In this document: positions 6,776 to 14,005 of the stretch, piece by piece
How the letters are laid out: the number at the start of each line of letters is the position of its first letter
Position numbering within the stretch: the first letter of the stretch is position 1
Assembly (NCBI GenBank): GCA_030037875.1
Contig: JASHPV010000144.1
Coordinates: 1 to 14,403, forward strand
Length of the DNA stretch: 14,403 nucleotides
Direction: 5' to 3'
Source of the DNA: Thermoplasmata archaeon
GTDB taxonomy: Archaea; Thermoplasmatota; Thermoplasmata; Lutacidiplasmatales; UBA184
Translations under genes and position numbers: made by a program
The notes under the pieces: model-generated
What the model was told of the DNA's origin: nothing
The model's input: only the letters and a program-made list of their open reading frames with translations
The model's database searches: none

Positions 6776-6957
6776 CCGATCGGGATAGCTGTTGGATAGT
6801 CCATTAAGGGACAGTCAGCCCGAATTGACCGGGGCTCCGGTTCTCTTCGGAAGCGACCGGAGAGCTCGGGGTTTCTCACGCCCGGACGGGAGCCGTACGT
6901 CTCACCGCTCCTCTGACCCGGAAAGGCGGAACGACACCGGGGGTCCGGTGGAGGAAG
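6776..6957. other. Intergenic region between cytochrome b and the por-hyd operon, with an inverted repeat
   Basis: This 182-bp gap separates two minus-strand operons and holds no open frame that looks like a gene. At 6835-6862 there is an inverted repeat CTCCGGT...ACCGGAG (7 bp stem, 14 nt spacer that itself contains CTTCGGAAG). It could be a transcript-end hairpin of the cytochrome operon or an operator; no T-run follows it on either strand, so it is not a classical terminator. The candidate TATA box of the por-hyd operon lies at 6801-6810. Confidence 0.4.
6801..6810 (-). promoter_or_regulatory. Candidate TATA box for the por-hyd operon
   Basis: The minus strand reads CCCTTAATGG, centred about 31 nt before the GTG start of porGD. 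It is one of the few AT-richer points in this intergenic region. Position and absence of a ribosome-binding site fit an archaeal leaderless transcript. The match to a TATA consensus is only partial. Confidence 0.35.
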
Positions 6958-8574
6958 TTACACCGCGGGGGTCGACGGTCGACGAAACAGCGTTCGCTCG
7001 AGCACCTGGACCATGCCCGCCAAGGCCAGCGCCATGACCGCCGTGGCAATGCCGAACGCCTGCTCGTTCCCGGCGCCCACGTAGGATCGCTGGTCCAGAA
7101 TAAATCCGAGCGGAACCAGCAGCCCCGCCAGCGTCATCACGACCAAGGCCGAGGACCCATCCCAGAATTCTTGGTACCGCGAGGCCGGCGCGGGGGCTTT
7201 CCGATACTGGGGGGGCGCCCGCGTTCCGGCGGATGCCATGGGCCCCCGACGAACCTCGGCAGTCGCTTGCAAGCGGGCCCGGTACGACCGTTGGTACCGG
7301 ACATAGAAGAACGCGATGACGAGTCCTTCCACCAACGCGAGGCTTCCAAGGTAGGCCACGTACATCGGCACCGGTATGGTGACCCCAGGCATCACCCCAC
7401 CCCAGATCGTCATCAGGGCGAAGAACGAGAGGAGGTAGGTCGCGACGAAGAGGACGACCGGCCGGTCGCGGGGATGGGTTCGAGGGTTCTTCAGTTGATG
7501 GATTACCCCGCCGACGACCGTTTCGATCCACGGCACGAACAGGATGAACAGGGCGAGAACCCCGACCAGGAGCACGGCGATCGTCGGGGTCACGTACTGG
7601 AAATCGGCGAACTTGTACAGCCACAGAAAATACCAGTCCGGCTCCGGGGACGCGCCGCCTTGGCCGGCCGCACCGAAGGCCGGGGGCAGCTTAACCAAAA
7701 AGGCCGCTGAGATGAGCAGGAGGCAGCCGACGTAGACGAGCCCCCACTTGAGCATGTAGAGGAAGACCCGCGGGAACCAGCTCCCGAGCTTCCGGTCGTC
7801 GGCGGCGGTCAACACTCGTTTCGCCCGCGGGTCGCTGCTGGCCCGGGGTCCGATCCCGTGGGACTCGAACAACGTCACGTGGACGTACAGAATGAGGAGA
7901 ATCGATACGGGAATCAACACGACGTGGAGCGCGAACATCCTGGACAGGAGGCCCTGGAACGTCCCATTCCCCTGGATGAGGGGGTACGTGATCGGGCCGA
8001 GGAGCGGCACGGAGTTCACCAGGGCGAGCCCGACGTCCGTCGCGCCCACCGACAGGGCCGTATAGGGTAGGAGGTACCCCGTGAATCCCATCCCCAGCAT
8101 CAAGAGGAGCAGGACCGTCCCGAGCATCCACGAGACCTCCCGCGGCCGCTTGTAGACCCCGGTGTAGAAGCCTCGAAAGAAGTGAACGAACGCCAGCATG
8201 ATGACGGCGTACGCCCCGTACAGATGGCTCGTCAGGAGCAGCCAGCCGAACGGCGCCGTCGTAATGACGTATTGGGTCGACACCCATGCCTGCGGCAGGC
8301 CACCGCTCGTGATGGAGGCCGTCGAAGGGTCGTAGTAGAACAGGAGCAAGAGCCCGGTCAGCACCTGAAGCATGAACCCGACGGCCACGAACGCGCCGGT
8401 CCAGTAGGACGGGTTGAAGCTGAACTCGGGCTGGGGTCGGTACGGCCACTTGGAGATATGGGTCCGGCTTTCTAGGAAATTCCAGAGAGAGTTCAAGGAC
8501 CGGTTGTAGACCGACGCGATCGGGCCCAGTTCGGACGACGTCCCCGGAGCTGTACCTCCCCCGCTTCCTGCCAT
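6958..8574 (-). CDS. Cytochrome b of a bc-type quinol oxidising complex, b6-like haem spacing
   Basis: The protein (538 residues) is the membrane core that oxidises quinol and carries two b haems. Helix B has H117 and H131 and helix D has H217 and H232. The 13- and 14-residue gaps match cytochrome b6, where mitochondrial-type cytochrome b has 13 and 13. The quinol-site motif is PDWY (312-315), in place of PEWY. Unlike b6f, the N- and C-terminal halves are in one chain. About ten membrane segments are visible (57-80, 113-136, 148-170, 213-236, 272-296, 328-352, 372-396, 401-425, 474-495, 503-524). The last two, after a basic loop, are an extension beyond the usual eight. The ATG at 8574 lies 12 bp after the Rieske stop and follows AAAGGGGG. 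Function as the partner of the Rieske protein is well supported. Confidence 0.93.
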   Translation of the reverse strand: MAGSGGGTAPGTSSELGPIASVYNRSLNSLWNFLESRTHISKWPYRPQPEFSFNPSYWTGAFVAVGFMLQVLTGLLLLFYYDPSTASITSGGLPQAWVSTQYVITTAPFGWLLLTSHLYGAYAVIMLAFVHFFRGFYTGVYKRPREVSWMLGTVLLLLMLGMGFTGYLLPYTALSVGATDVGLALVNSVPLLGPITYPLIQGNGTFQGLLSRMFALHVVLIPVSILLILYVHVTLFESHGIGPRASSDPRAKRVLTAADDRKLGSWFPRVFLYMLKWGLVYVGCLLLISAAFLVKLPPAFGAAGQGGASPEPDWYFLWLYKFADFQYVTPTIAVLLVGVLALFILFVPWIETVVGGVIHQLKNPRTHPRDRPVVLFVATYLLSFFALMTIWGGVMPGVTIPVPMYVAYLGSLALVEGLVIAFFYVRYQRSYRARLQATAEVRRGPMASAGTRAPPQYRKAPAPASRYQEFWDGSSALVVMTLAGLLVPLGFILDQRSYVGAGNEQAFGIATAVMALALAGMVQVLERTLFRRPSTPAV

Positions 8575-8586
8575 CGGGGTCCCCCT

Positions 8587-9408
8587 TTACACAGGACACT
8601 GCTGAGTCGGTATCTGGGGAGCCTCGGCGGTGACCGGATTAAAGACGACGTTGCCCCCCACCAGGGTGCTCGAGTGCCCTTTCACGGCCGGGCCTACCTC
8701 CCCGGCCGCGAACACTTGGTCCGTCGTTTGGTCCCAGACCAGGATGACCTGAGGAAGCGGCGACACGGTAGGTCCGGTAATGATGGCCGCCCCACCGCCC
8801 GGTGCCGAAACGGCCGGATTGTACGTGGAGCCGTGGCAGACACAGTGGATGAACGCCCGGCCGCCGTTGAAGGTGCCGCATGCGCCCGGCGGGTAGTACG
8901 AGATGAACGGGGGGATGCAGCCGAGATGTTGACAGACCGCGGAGAAGGCCACAAGAGACTGGGTCGGCCCGATCCCTCCGGGCGCCGGGCCGGGCAGGTT
9001 CAGCAGTAGGTTCGGTTCGTTGTCCAACGGATAGTTGAACACGATCAGGTCGGTCGACGTGGAGGCGTACCGGTAAGAGGAGGCTAGGACCGGCGTCCCG
9101 TCAGAGTACAGGAGCTGGACCCTCGGGTACGTGGCGGACCCGGCGGGAGGGGGAACCGCAAAGCGAAGGAAGCTCGCGACGCCCGCCGTCCCCAAGGCGA
9201 GCATCCCGCCGATCAGGGCTAGTTTGAGCGTGCTTCGCTTGGCTTCATCGACCTCGTCCGGGCCGGGCTCTGGAACGGCGTCCAGCCGACGGACGACGCC
9301 CGGGGGGAACCGGATTTTTTCCGGGTCGAGCCGGAAGAACGCTGGGCGAGACGAAGGGCAAATCGAACAATCCGGGCCTCCCGAGAAGGTGTTTCCGAAT
9401 GTGGTCAC
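8587..9408 (-). CDS. Rieske [2Fe-2S] protein with N-terminal membrane anchor
   Basis: The protein (273 residues) is the high-potential iron-sulfur subunit that takes electrons from quinol at the cytochrome b. Box 1 is CQHLGC (159-164) and box 2 is CVCHGS (189-194): C159, H161, C189 and H192 should bind the cluster and C164-C191 form the disulfide. The 24 residues between the boxes exceed the 13 of the bovine protein and include another cysteine, C177. One membrane helix lies at about 62-84, preceded by KRSTLK, which resembles a twin-arginine signal with Lys-Arg. Before it are about 60 residues with a C14-x2-C17 pair (CSIC) of unknown role. The start is GTG 9408, overlapping the upstream stop as GTGA, behind GGAGGAGAGG; upstream in-frame sequence is a shadow of the preceding gene. 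Confidence 0.92.
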   Translation of the reverse strand: MTTFGNTFSGGPDCSICPSSRPAFFRLDPEKIRFPPGVVRRLDAVPEPGPDEVDEAKRSTLKLALIGGMLALGTAGVASFLRFAVPPPAGSATYPRVQLLYSDGTPVLASSYRYASTSTDLIVFNYPLDNEPNLLLNLPGPAPGGIGPTQSLVAFSAVCQHLGCIPPFISYYPPGACGTFNGGRAFIHCVCHGSTYNPAVSAPGGGAAIITGPTVSPLPQVILVWDQTTDQVFAAGEVGPAVKGHSSTLVGGNVVFNPVTAEAPQIPTQQCPV

Positions 9409-9875
9409 TTCCTCTCCTCCGGCGGTGGCTCCGGCGTGGGATAGGGCACCCCCAGCCTCCGGTCCGTCTGATACTCTTCTTCCTCCTCGACCGTGACCGG
9501 CACCTCCCGTGCTTCGCCGGGCAGCTCCGCTCGGTCGGAGTGCCGGAACACGTAGGCCACGATGCCGATACCGGCCAGGATGAGCAGAACCTCGGTCAGG
9601 TTGAGTATGGCGACGCAGTTCCACTGGATTCCGAGGATGGTCGGACCAGCGGAGGGACAGAGACCGTGGGAATTGGATCCAGAAGGGTCACCGTCACCGG
9701 ACGAGTTCCCGACGGACAACCGAGCGGCACTCCCGGAAATCGTGAAGGCCCGTTCGGGGAGTGAAGTTGCGTCAGCGACGACCCCGACGACCGCCGGAAG
9801 GCCGAGGCTAAGCAGAAGCCCCCACGCCAGCAGCGTCGTGTGCGCCGGCGGGCTTCGAGCGAGCCGGCGGTTCAT
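9405..9875 (-). CDS. Small two-helix membrane protein of the cytochrome bc operon, unrecognised
   Basis: I do not recognise this 156-residue protein. It has a hydrophobic segment at about 13-35 (signal or anchor), a Ser/Gly-rich extracytoplasmic part with C73 and C87, a second membrane helix at about 86-109 (CVAILNLTEVLLILAGIGIVAYVF), and an acidic, Pro-rich cytoplasmic tail (VEEEEEY, TPEPPPEERK). There is no haem c motif, so it is not a cytochrome c1. It starts 3 bp after the cupredoxin stop and its stop overlaps the Rieske start, so it almost surely belongs to the same respiratory unit, perhaps as an accessory subunit that holds the cupredoxin near the Rieske protein. That role is inference from position only. 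Confidence 0.75.
   Translation of the reverse strand: MNRRLARSPPAHTTLLAWGLLLSLGLPAVVGVVADATSLPERAFTISGSAARLSVGNSSGDGDPSGSNSHGLCPSAGPTILGIQWNCVAILNLTEVLLILAGIGIVAYVFRHSDRAELPGEAREVPVTVEEEEEYQTDRRLGVPYPTPEPPPEERK
9411..9420 (-). promoter_or_regulatory. Shine-Dalgarno supporting the GTG start of the Rieske gene
   Basis: The minus strand reads GGAGGAGAGG immediately before AA and the GTG at 9408. The GGAGG core is 7 nt from the start. This decides against the longer upstream frame. Confidence 0.65.
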
Positions 9876-9878
9876 GGG

Positions 9879-10607
9879 CTATGGGTTGACGACGGTCATG
9901 CTTCCCGTCATGAACCCGGCATGCGCCATCGACCAAGGGTCGCACGGGGCGAGGCAATTCCAAACGAAGGTGCCGGTCGTGTTGAAGTAAGTGAAGAAGG
10001 TCACCGTCGTTCCGGGTGCCCCTTCCCCTGAATTATTGACGGCCGAGGGTACCGGTACATTGAATCCCGTGTAGGGCCCGCCCACGAAGGAGAACGTGTG
10101 GTCGACAAATCCCACCGGAATGGACTGCACGCACGGTCCGAGCTTCGTGGGGGTCGAGTTCAGGTAGATGCAGTTTCCCAGGGTTCCATTGACCTTCGCC
10201 TGGACCGGATTCGAGGGCGGGTTCTGCCCCGTGTCGAAGTTGACGAGTGTGAATTCCAGCAGCGTGTGCGCCGGCACGGTAAAGTTGGCAGGGGCGTACT
10301 GGTCGGTGCACGGGGTGCACGTGGAGTTGTTGCCTGTATCGAACGGGTTGTCAATGCTCAGGATCACCCCGGTGGCCGGAGTGGTCGAGGAAGAGTGGGA
10401 GGGTGTGGAGACCAGACCTACCGGGATGCCCGTGATCGTTGCGAAGACGAACCACGTGATGAAGAAGGTAACCACGACGAGAACAATGTAGGGAAGGACG
10501 CCGCGGCGGGGAGGGGTCCCGGGCTGCACCGTGGGACTCCCGTCTCGGTGCATCTCCCGATATTTGACCCGAGACTCGTCCGCAGGCGTGCTCGGATCCC
10601 CAGACAT
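9879..10607 (-). CDS. Membrane-anchored cupredoxin, likely electron carrier of the bc complex
   Basis: The protein (242 residues) has a short cytoplasmic N-terminus, one membrane helix at about 37-60 (GVLPYIVLVVVTFFITWFVF), a Ser/Thr-rich spacer and a cupredoxin domain. The copper ligands can be read as H170 (VDHTFSF), then a C-terminal loop C218-x3-C222-x6-H229-x3-M233 (NCLAPCDPWSMAHAGFM). A blue (type 1) site would use one Cys; the Cys-x3-Cys resembles the binuclear CuA loop of oxidase subunit II, though the Cys-to-His spacing is longer. Asn-x-Ser/Thr sites in the domain suggest it is outside the cell and may be glycosylated. First gene of the respiratory operon; it probably receives electrons from the Rieske protein. 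The ATG at 10607 has only a distant SD-like AAGGGGGT (about 20 nt) and a TATA-like site about 27 nt upstream. Confidence 0.82.
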   Translation of the reverse strand: MSGDPSTPADESRVKYREMHRDGSPTVQPGTPPRRGVLPYIVLVVVTFFITWFVFATITGIPVGLVSTPSHSSSTTPATGVILSIDNPFDTGNNSTCTPCTDQYAPANFTVPAHTLLEFTLVNFDTGQNPPSNPVQAKVNGTLGNCIYLNSTPTKLGPCVQSIPVGFVDHTFSFVGGPYTGFNVPVPSAVNNSGEGAPGTTVTFFTYFNTTGTFVWNCLAPCDPWSMAHAGFMTGSMTVVNP

Positions 10608-10628
10608 GGGGGCGTGTACCCTACCCCC

Positions 10629-10638
10629 TTTCTTACAG
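10629..10638 (-). promoter_or_regulatory. Candidate TATA box for the cupredoxin-Rieske-cytochrome b operon
   Basis: The minus strand reads CTGTAAGAAA, centred about 27 nt before the cupredoxin ATG at 10607. It is AT-rich against a GC-rich surround and suits a leaderless archaeal start. A divergent gene begins at 10750 on the other strand, so this 142-bp space must hold both promoters. Confidence 0.4.
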
Positions 10639-10718
10639 CCGGTGTTGGTACTACTTTCGGGGCCAACGTCCGGAGGTACGGTAGCTCTCCGGGGAGTTCG
10701 AGGTGCTAACTGCGGCCC

Positions 10719-10725
10719 GATAAAG
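10719..10725 (+). promoter_or_regulatory. Candidate TATA box for the plus-strand membrane protein
   Basis: GATAAAG is centred 28 nt before the ATG at 10750, in otherwise GC-rich sequence with no ribosome-binding site. This is the spacing expected for an archaeal leaderless transcript. Confidence 0.45.
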
Positions 10726-10749
10726 CCGCGGCCGCATCTCCGCACACCC

Positions 10750-11427
10750 ATGCCATTCCCGCGGATTTCCCGGGCGGGCTCGCTGCTCGCCCTCCACTGG
10801 TCCCGGTCCTTTCTGATGCGCCCGAGGTACCGGCTCCTGGTCGGAGCGATCGGATTGAGCTACGCCATCGGGGCGATGCTCTTCAGCGGGATGCTCTACG
10901 TTCCCCCTCACCCGCTCAACATCCCCCTCTTCTTCTTCATCGAGCCCTCGGGCCCCGGTCCCGCTTGGAACTACCCTGCGGTGCTCGCCGGGGGCCCGTA
11001 CTTTCAGGTCGACCTACCCATGATGTCCACGATTCTGATGACCCTCAGCGCGGCGGGCGTGGGTCTCGGGATGGGGTTGGCCGTACTTCTGGCAGCCCGG
11101 CTTCTCTCCTACGGCAGGAATGGACTTCGCGGACCCACGTTGGGCCGGTCGGCTCTCGGACTCACCCCGGCGATGATCGCCTTGGTCACCCTAGGCGCTT
11201 GCTGCTCGACCACGGCCGCAGCGACGGCGGGAATCAGCCTGTTTTCCCGCTCGGGGGGTGGGGCCGCGTTCTTTGGCGATGCTTGGTACCTCGGTCTCGT
11301 CCAACTGGGTATCGTGTACGTTGCACTCATCGCCCAGGAGCAGCTGGTGAGGATCTACGACGTGGGTACTCCCCCTTCGACACCAAAGACTGCTCCAGTA
11401 CCAGCCCGTCCCTCCCGTTCGCCGTAG
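10750..11427 (+). CDS. Integral membrane protein with a conserved-looking Cys-Cys helix, unrecognised
   Basis: I do not recognise this 225-residue protein. Four clear membrane helices are visible at about 29-50, 92-117, 138-165 and 178-201. Between the first two is a loop rich in Pro and aromatics (YVPPHPLNIPLFFFIEPSGPGPAWNYP, about 50-76). The third helix contains LGACCSTTAAATAG (148-161), a vicinal cysteine pair in small-residue context that could bind a metal or form a redox disulfide. The C-terminus is a Pro/Arg-rich tail. I chose the ATG at 10750 because it gives a basic N-terminus before helix 1 and lies 28 nt after a TATA-like box. It is divergent from the cupredoxin gene, so a role in copper handling or respiratory assembly is possible but unproven. 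Confidence 0.75.
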   Translation: MPFPRISRAGSLLALHWSRSFLMRPRYRLLVGAIGLSYAIGAMLFSGMLYVPPHPLNIPLFFFIEPSGPGPAWNYPAVLAGGPYFQVDLPMMSTILMTLSAAGVGLGMGLAVLLAARLLSYGRNGLRGPTLGRSALGLTPAMIALVTLGACCSTTAAATAGISLFSRSGGGAAFFGDAWYLGLVQLGIVYVALIAQEQLVRIYDVGTPPSTPKTAPVPARPSRSP

Positions 11428-11607
11428 CAGTGTAGGAACTAGACCGATCAACTTGCGCCCCTTCTGACTCGCCCGGTGCCCAGCTAGCCCCTTGGGCGGT
11501 CCCCGGTTCCCGACCCCTCGGGGAAGCCGACGCGAGTATGGAACTCATATCCTCCGGAACAGTCGTCGCGGCCCTGCGACCGTCTTGCGCAATGGGAGGG
11601 TCCGCGA
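11428..11607. other. Intergenic region between the membrane protein and the MFS gene
   Basis: This 180-bp gap on the plus strand holds short GC-rich inverted repeats: GCCCA...TGGGC around 11478-11497 and CCCCG...CGGGG at 11501-11523. They may end the upstream transcript, but no T-run follows. CTCATATCC at about 11545-11553 is the only TATA-like point and could serve the MFS gene with a leader of roughly 30 nt. No gene is seen here. Confidence 0.3.
11594..11600 (+). promoter_or_regulatory. Ribosome-binding site for the TTG start of the MFS transporter
   Basis: GGGAGGG stands 7 nt before the TTG at 11608. It is the best support for this rare start; an ATG at 11592 is in another frame, and the next in-frame ATG falls inside the first membrane helix. 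Confidence 0.55.
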
Positions 11608-13149
11608 TTGAAGCCCGACGCCGGAGTTGTACCCCCTCGCAGTGGAGGGCCGAGCGAACCCCCCAAGCGAGGGTCGGAAGAATCCTCCCCAGGATTGGTC
11701 CTGTTCATCGTTGTCCTGGGGACCCTAATGGCGTCCGTGGACACGACAATCGTTCTGCTCGCCTTTCCAACCATCGCGGGAGACCTACACGCCGGTCTCG
11801 CGGCGGTGATCTGGGTCATCCTGATCTACCTCCTCTTGACGTCGGTCCTGACCACTCAGTTCGGTCGCATCGGCGACATGATCGGGCGGAACCGGGCCTA
11901 TAACTTCGGATTCGTCGTCTTCACGGTCGGTTCGGCGCTTTGCGGCTTCGCCGCAACGGCCACCGACCTGGTGGCCTTCCGGGCCGTCCAAGCGGTCGGA
12001 GGCGCCTTCCTCATTGCCACCGGGACGGCGCTCATTTCTGAGCATTTTCCACCGGCCGCCCGAGGCCGGGCGTTTGGCTTTACATCCATGGGATGGAGCG
12101 TCGGGGCGGTCCTGGGAATCGCGCTCGGGGGCGTCCTGACGACCTTCGTCGGGTGGCGGTATATTTTCTTCATCAACATTCCGATCGGCATCGTGGCGGT
12201 AGCCCTCGGTCTGCGATACCTGAGCCCGAGCCCTCGCAGCCGGGTCCGTCTCGACCTCGTCGGGATGACCCTGCTGGGAGCGGTTCTGACGTTCATCGCG
12301 TACGGGGCCGTCGACCTCGCCTCGTACGGCGCGGACAAGTGGAACGTCACCGAGATGGTCATCGGAGCCGTACTCGTCGCGCCGTTCGTCCTCTGGGAAC
12401 GACGCGCGAAGTTCCCGGCGCTCAACCTAGCTTTGTTCCGTTCTCGTCTCCTATCGACTTCGCTGGCCGCCGCCTTCTTCCAGAGCCTGGGCTACCTAGC
12501 GGTGATCTTTCTCCTGATCATGTACCTACAAGGCGTTCGCGGACTCTCCCCGCTGTACGCCTCCTTGCTGCTCGTGCCGGGCTACGTTCTCTCCGCCTCG
12601 CTTTCCCCCTTCGCTGGCCGGTGGGCCGACCGGTGGGGCGCGTGGCGGTTCGCGACGGGGGGAATCGCTCTCATGATCGCGGGCGTTCTACTCTACGCTC
12701 AACTCGCGGTCAGCACGCCGCTCGTGGCAATCGCACTCATCGCTCTCGTCACGGGGATTGGGGGAGCCTTGTTCTGGCCGTCCAACAACAAAGCCGTGAT
12801 GGCGGATGCGCCCCCGGACCAGTACGGCTCGGTTTCGGGGCTCCTCCGGACCCTTACGAACTTGGGTACGATCGGAAGTTACACGCTGGTCATCACCATC
12901 GCGGCCGCGGTCGTGCCCCGGTACGTCGCCTTTGAAGTGTTCGTGGCCGGACGGGGTCTCATCGGCAACGTGTCGATCACGTTCCTGGCCGCGCTTCACG
13001 ACGCATTCTACGCGATGGCCGTCGTTCTCCTGATCGCCGCCGTGTTCTCCATCCTCCGCCGCCCCCGACCGGCCGATGCCAACCCCCGGGCGGCCAGATG
13101 GTCGGCCCCCCCGCAGGCTGCCGACCCCCCACCACCCTCCTCGAAGTAG
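11608..13149 (+). CDS. MFS exporter of the DHA2 (14-helix, EmrB/QacA-like) family
   Basis: The protein (513 residues) is a proton-coupled drug or metabolite exporter of the cytoplasmic membrane. Helix 1 carries the DHA2 signature around D45 (MASVDTTIVLLAFPTIAGDL, 41-60), and the helix 2-3 loop has motif A, FGRIGDMIGRNRAY (85-98). Fourteen membrane segments can be counted, the last ending near residue 490, with a Pro/Arg-rich tail. The substrate cannot be told from sequence. A TTG start at 11608 with a GGGAGGG site gives a 30-residue hydrophilic N-terminus. It is a single-gene unit, in the same direction as the membrane protein but 180 bp away, and convergent with the dienelactone hydrolase. 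No sign of truncation. Confidence 0.9.
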   Translation: MKPDAGVVPPRSGGPSEPPKRGSEESSPGLVLFIVVLGTLMASVDTTIVLLAFPTIAGDLHAGLAAVIWVILIYLLLTSVLTTQFGRIGDMIGRNRAYNFGFVVFTVGSALCGFAATATDLVAFRAVQAVGGAFLIATGTALISEHFPPAARGRAFGFTSMGWSVGAVLGIALGGVLTTFVGWRYIFFINIPIGIVAVALGLRYLSPSPRSRVRLDLVGMTLLGAVLTFIAYGAVDLASYGADKWNVTEMVIGAVLVAPFVLWERRAKFPALNLALFRSRLLSTSLAAAFFQSLGYLAVIFLLIMYLQGVRGLSPLYASLLLVPGYVLSASLSPFAGRWADRWGAWRFATGGIALMIAGVLLYAQLAVSTPLVAIALIALVTGIGGALFWPSNNKAVMADAPPDQYGSVSGLLRTLTNLGTIGSYTLVITIAAAVVPRYVAFEVFVAGRGLIGNVSITFLAALHDAFYAMAVVLLIAAVFSILRRPRPADANPRAARWSAPPQAADPPPPSSK

Positions 13150-13192
13150 TCCCCGGGCGACGGCCCCGATCCATTGCGATGCGACGACGAGC

Positions 13193-14005
13193 CTAGGTTG
13201 AGAGATTCTCGGCCAGAAACCGCGTCACGCGATCCCAGGCGTCGACGGCGCTCTCGCGCTCGTAGTTCGGTCGGGTGTCGTTGAAGAACGCGTGTCTTGC
13301 GCCGGGGTACACATGATATTCGAAGGGCTTCCCCGCGGCTTTCATCGAGTCCGCGAACGCGGGGATGGTCTGCGTGATCCCGAGGTCCTCGCCACCGTAC
13401 AATCCGAGCATCCGGGCCTGGATCTTCGGGATATCCTCGAGGGGAGGATTCTGGCCGTAGAACACTACCGCTGCCCGCAGGTCGGGGTCCACGGTCGCCA
13501 GGCGCGCGGACATCGCGCCGCCGAAGCAGAACCCGACCGAAGCCACCCGGCGCGCGTCGACTTCCGGGAGTCCACGGATGTACCGGGCCACCGTCCCCAG
13601 ATCGCGTGCGAACCCGGCCTGCGCCTGGGGTTGACCGATCCTTCCGAACGCCTCCAGCACTGGCCGGCGCTCGGGCGGCTGGCTTGCGGCGAAGGCGGCC
13701 ATCTTGGAGGGGTCGCGGCGAAGGTCGGGCGGGGCTTGCGCGAAGGCCTGCATGGCCAGCGCAACGTTCGCCGGCGTCAACAGTGAATGAAGCTCTCCGG
13801 TGAAGAGATCCGGAGCAGCCGCCACGTAACCGAGGTCAGCGAAGCGTTGACCGACGGACCGGATATGAGCATCAGGCCCGAAGATCTCATGGATGACGAT
13901 CACGGCCGGCCGTCGCCCCCCGTACTTCCTCGCGTCGGGAAACGCAAGGTAGCAGTCGAGCGAGCGGCGATCGACCGGCACCGAGACTTCTCGATCTGTC
14001 GTCAT
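13193..14005 (-). CDS. Dienelactone hydrolase family protein
   Basis: The protein (270 residues) is an alpha/beta hydrolase of the dienelactone hydrolase family, cytosolic. The catalytic set is complete: nucleophile C160 in GFCFGG, D207 in YGGEDLG and H238 in GARHAFFN, plus E40 in VIHEIFG, which holds the Cys in its resting state in the Pseudomonas enzyme. It is longer than the classical 236-residue enzyme because of an Ala/Pro/Arg-rich insertion at about 72-128 that could cap the active site. The real substrate is unknown; no aromatic-degradation genes are nearby, so ester or lactone hydrolysis in general is all that can be claimed. The ATG at 14005 has no ribosome-binding site and no clear TATA box. 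It converges with the MFS gene, with 43 bp between the stops. Confidence 0.9.
   Translation of the reverse strand: MTTDREVSVPVDRRSLDCYLAFPDARKYGGRRPAVIVIHEIFGPDAHIRSVGQRFADLGYVAAAPDLFTGELHSLLTPANVALAMQAFAQAPPDLRRDPSKMAAFAASQPPERRPVLEAFGRIGQPQAQAGFARDLGTVARYIRGLPEVDARRVASVGFCFGGAMSARLATVDPDLRAAVVFYGQNPPLEDIPKIQARMLGLYGGEDLGITQTIPAFADSMKAAGKPFEYHVYPGARHAFFNDTRPNYERESAVDAWDRVTRFLAENLST

Noticed and set aside
10608..10751. N-terminal extension of the cupredoxin upstream of 10607
   Set aside because: The extension would run through the divergent promoter region and past the start of the plus-strand gene; the ATG at 10607 gives a normal short cytoplasmic N-terminus before the anchor helix.
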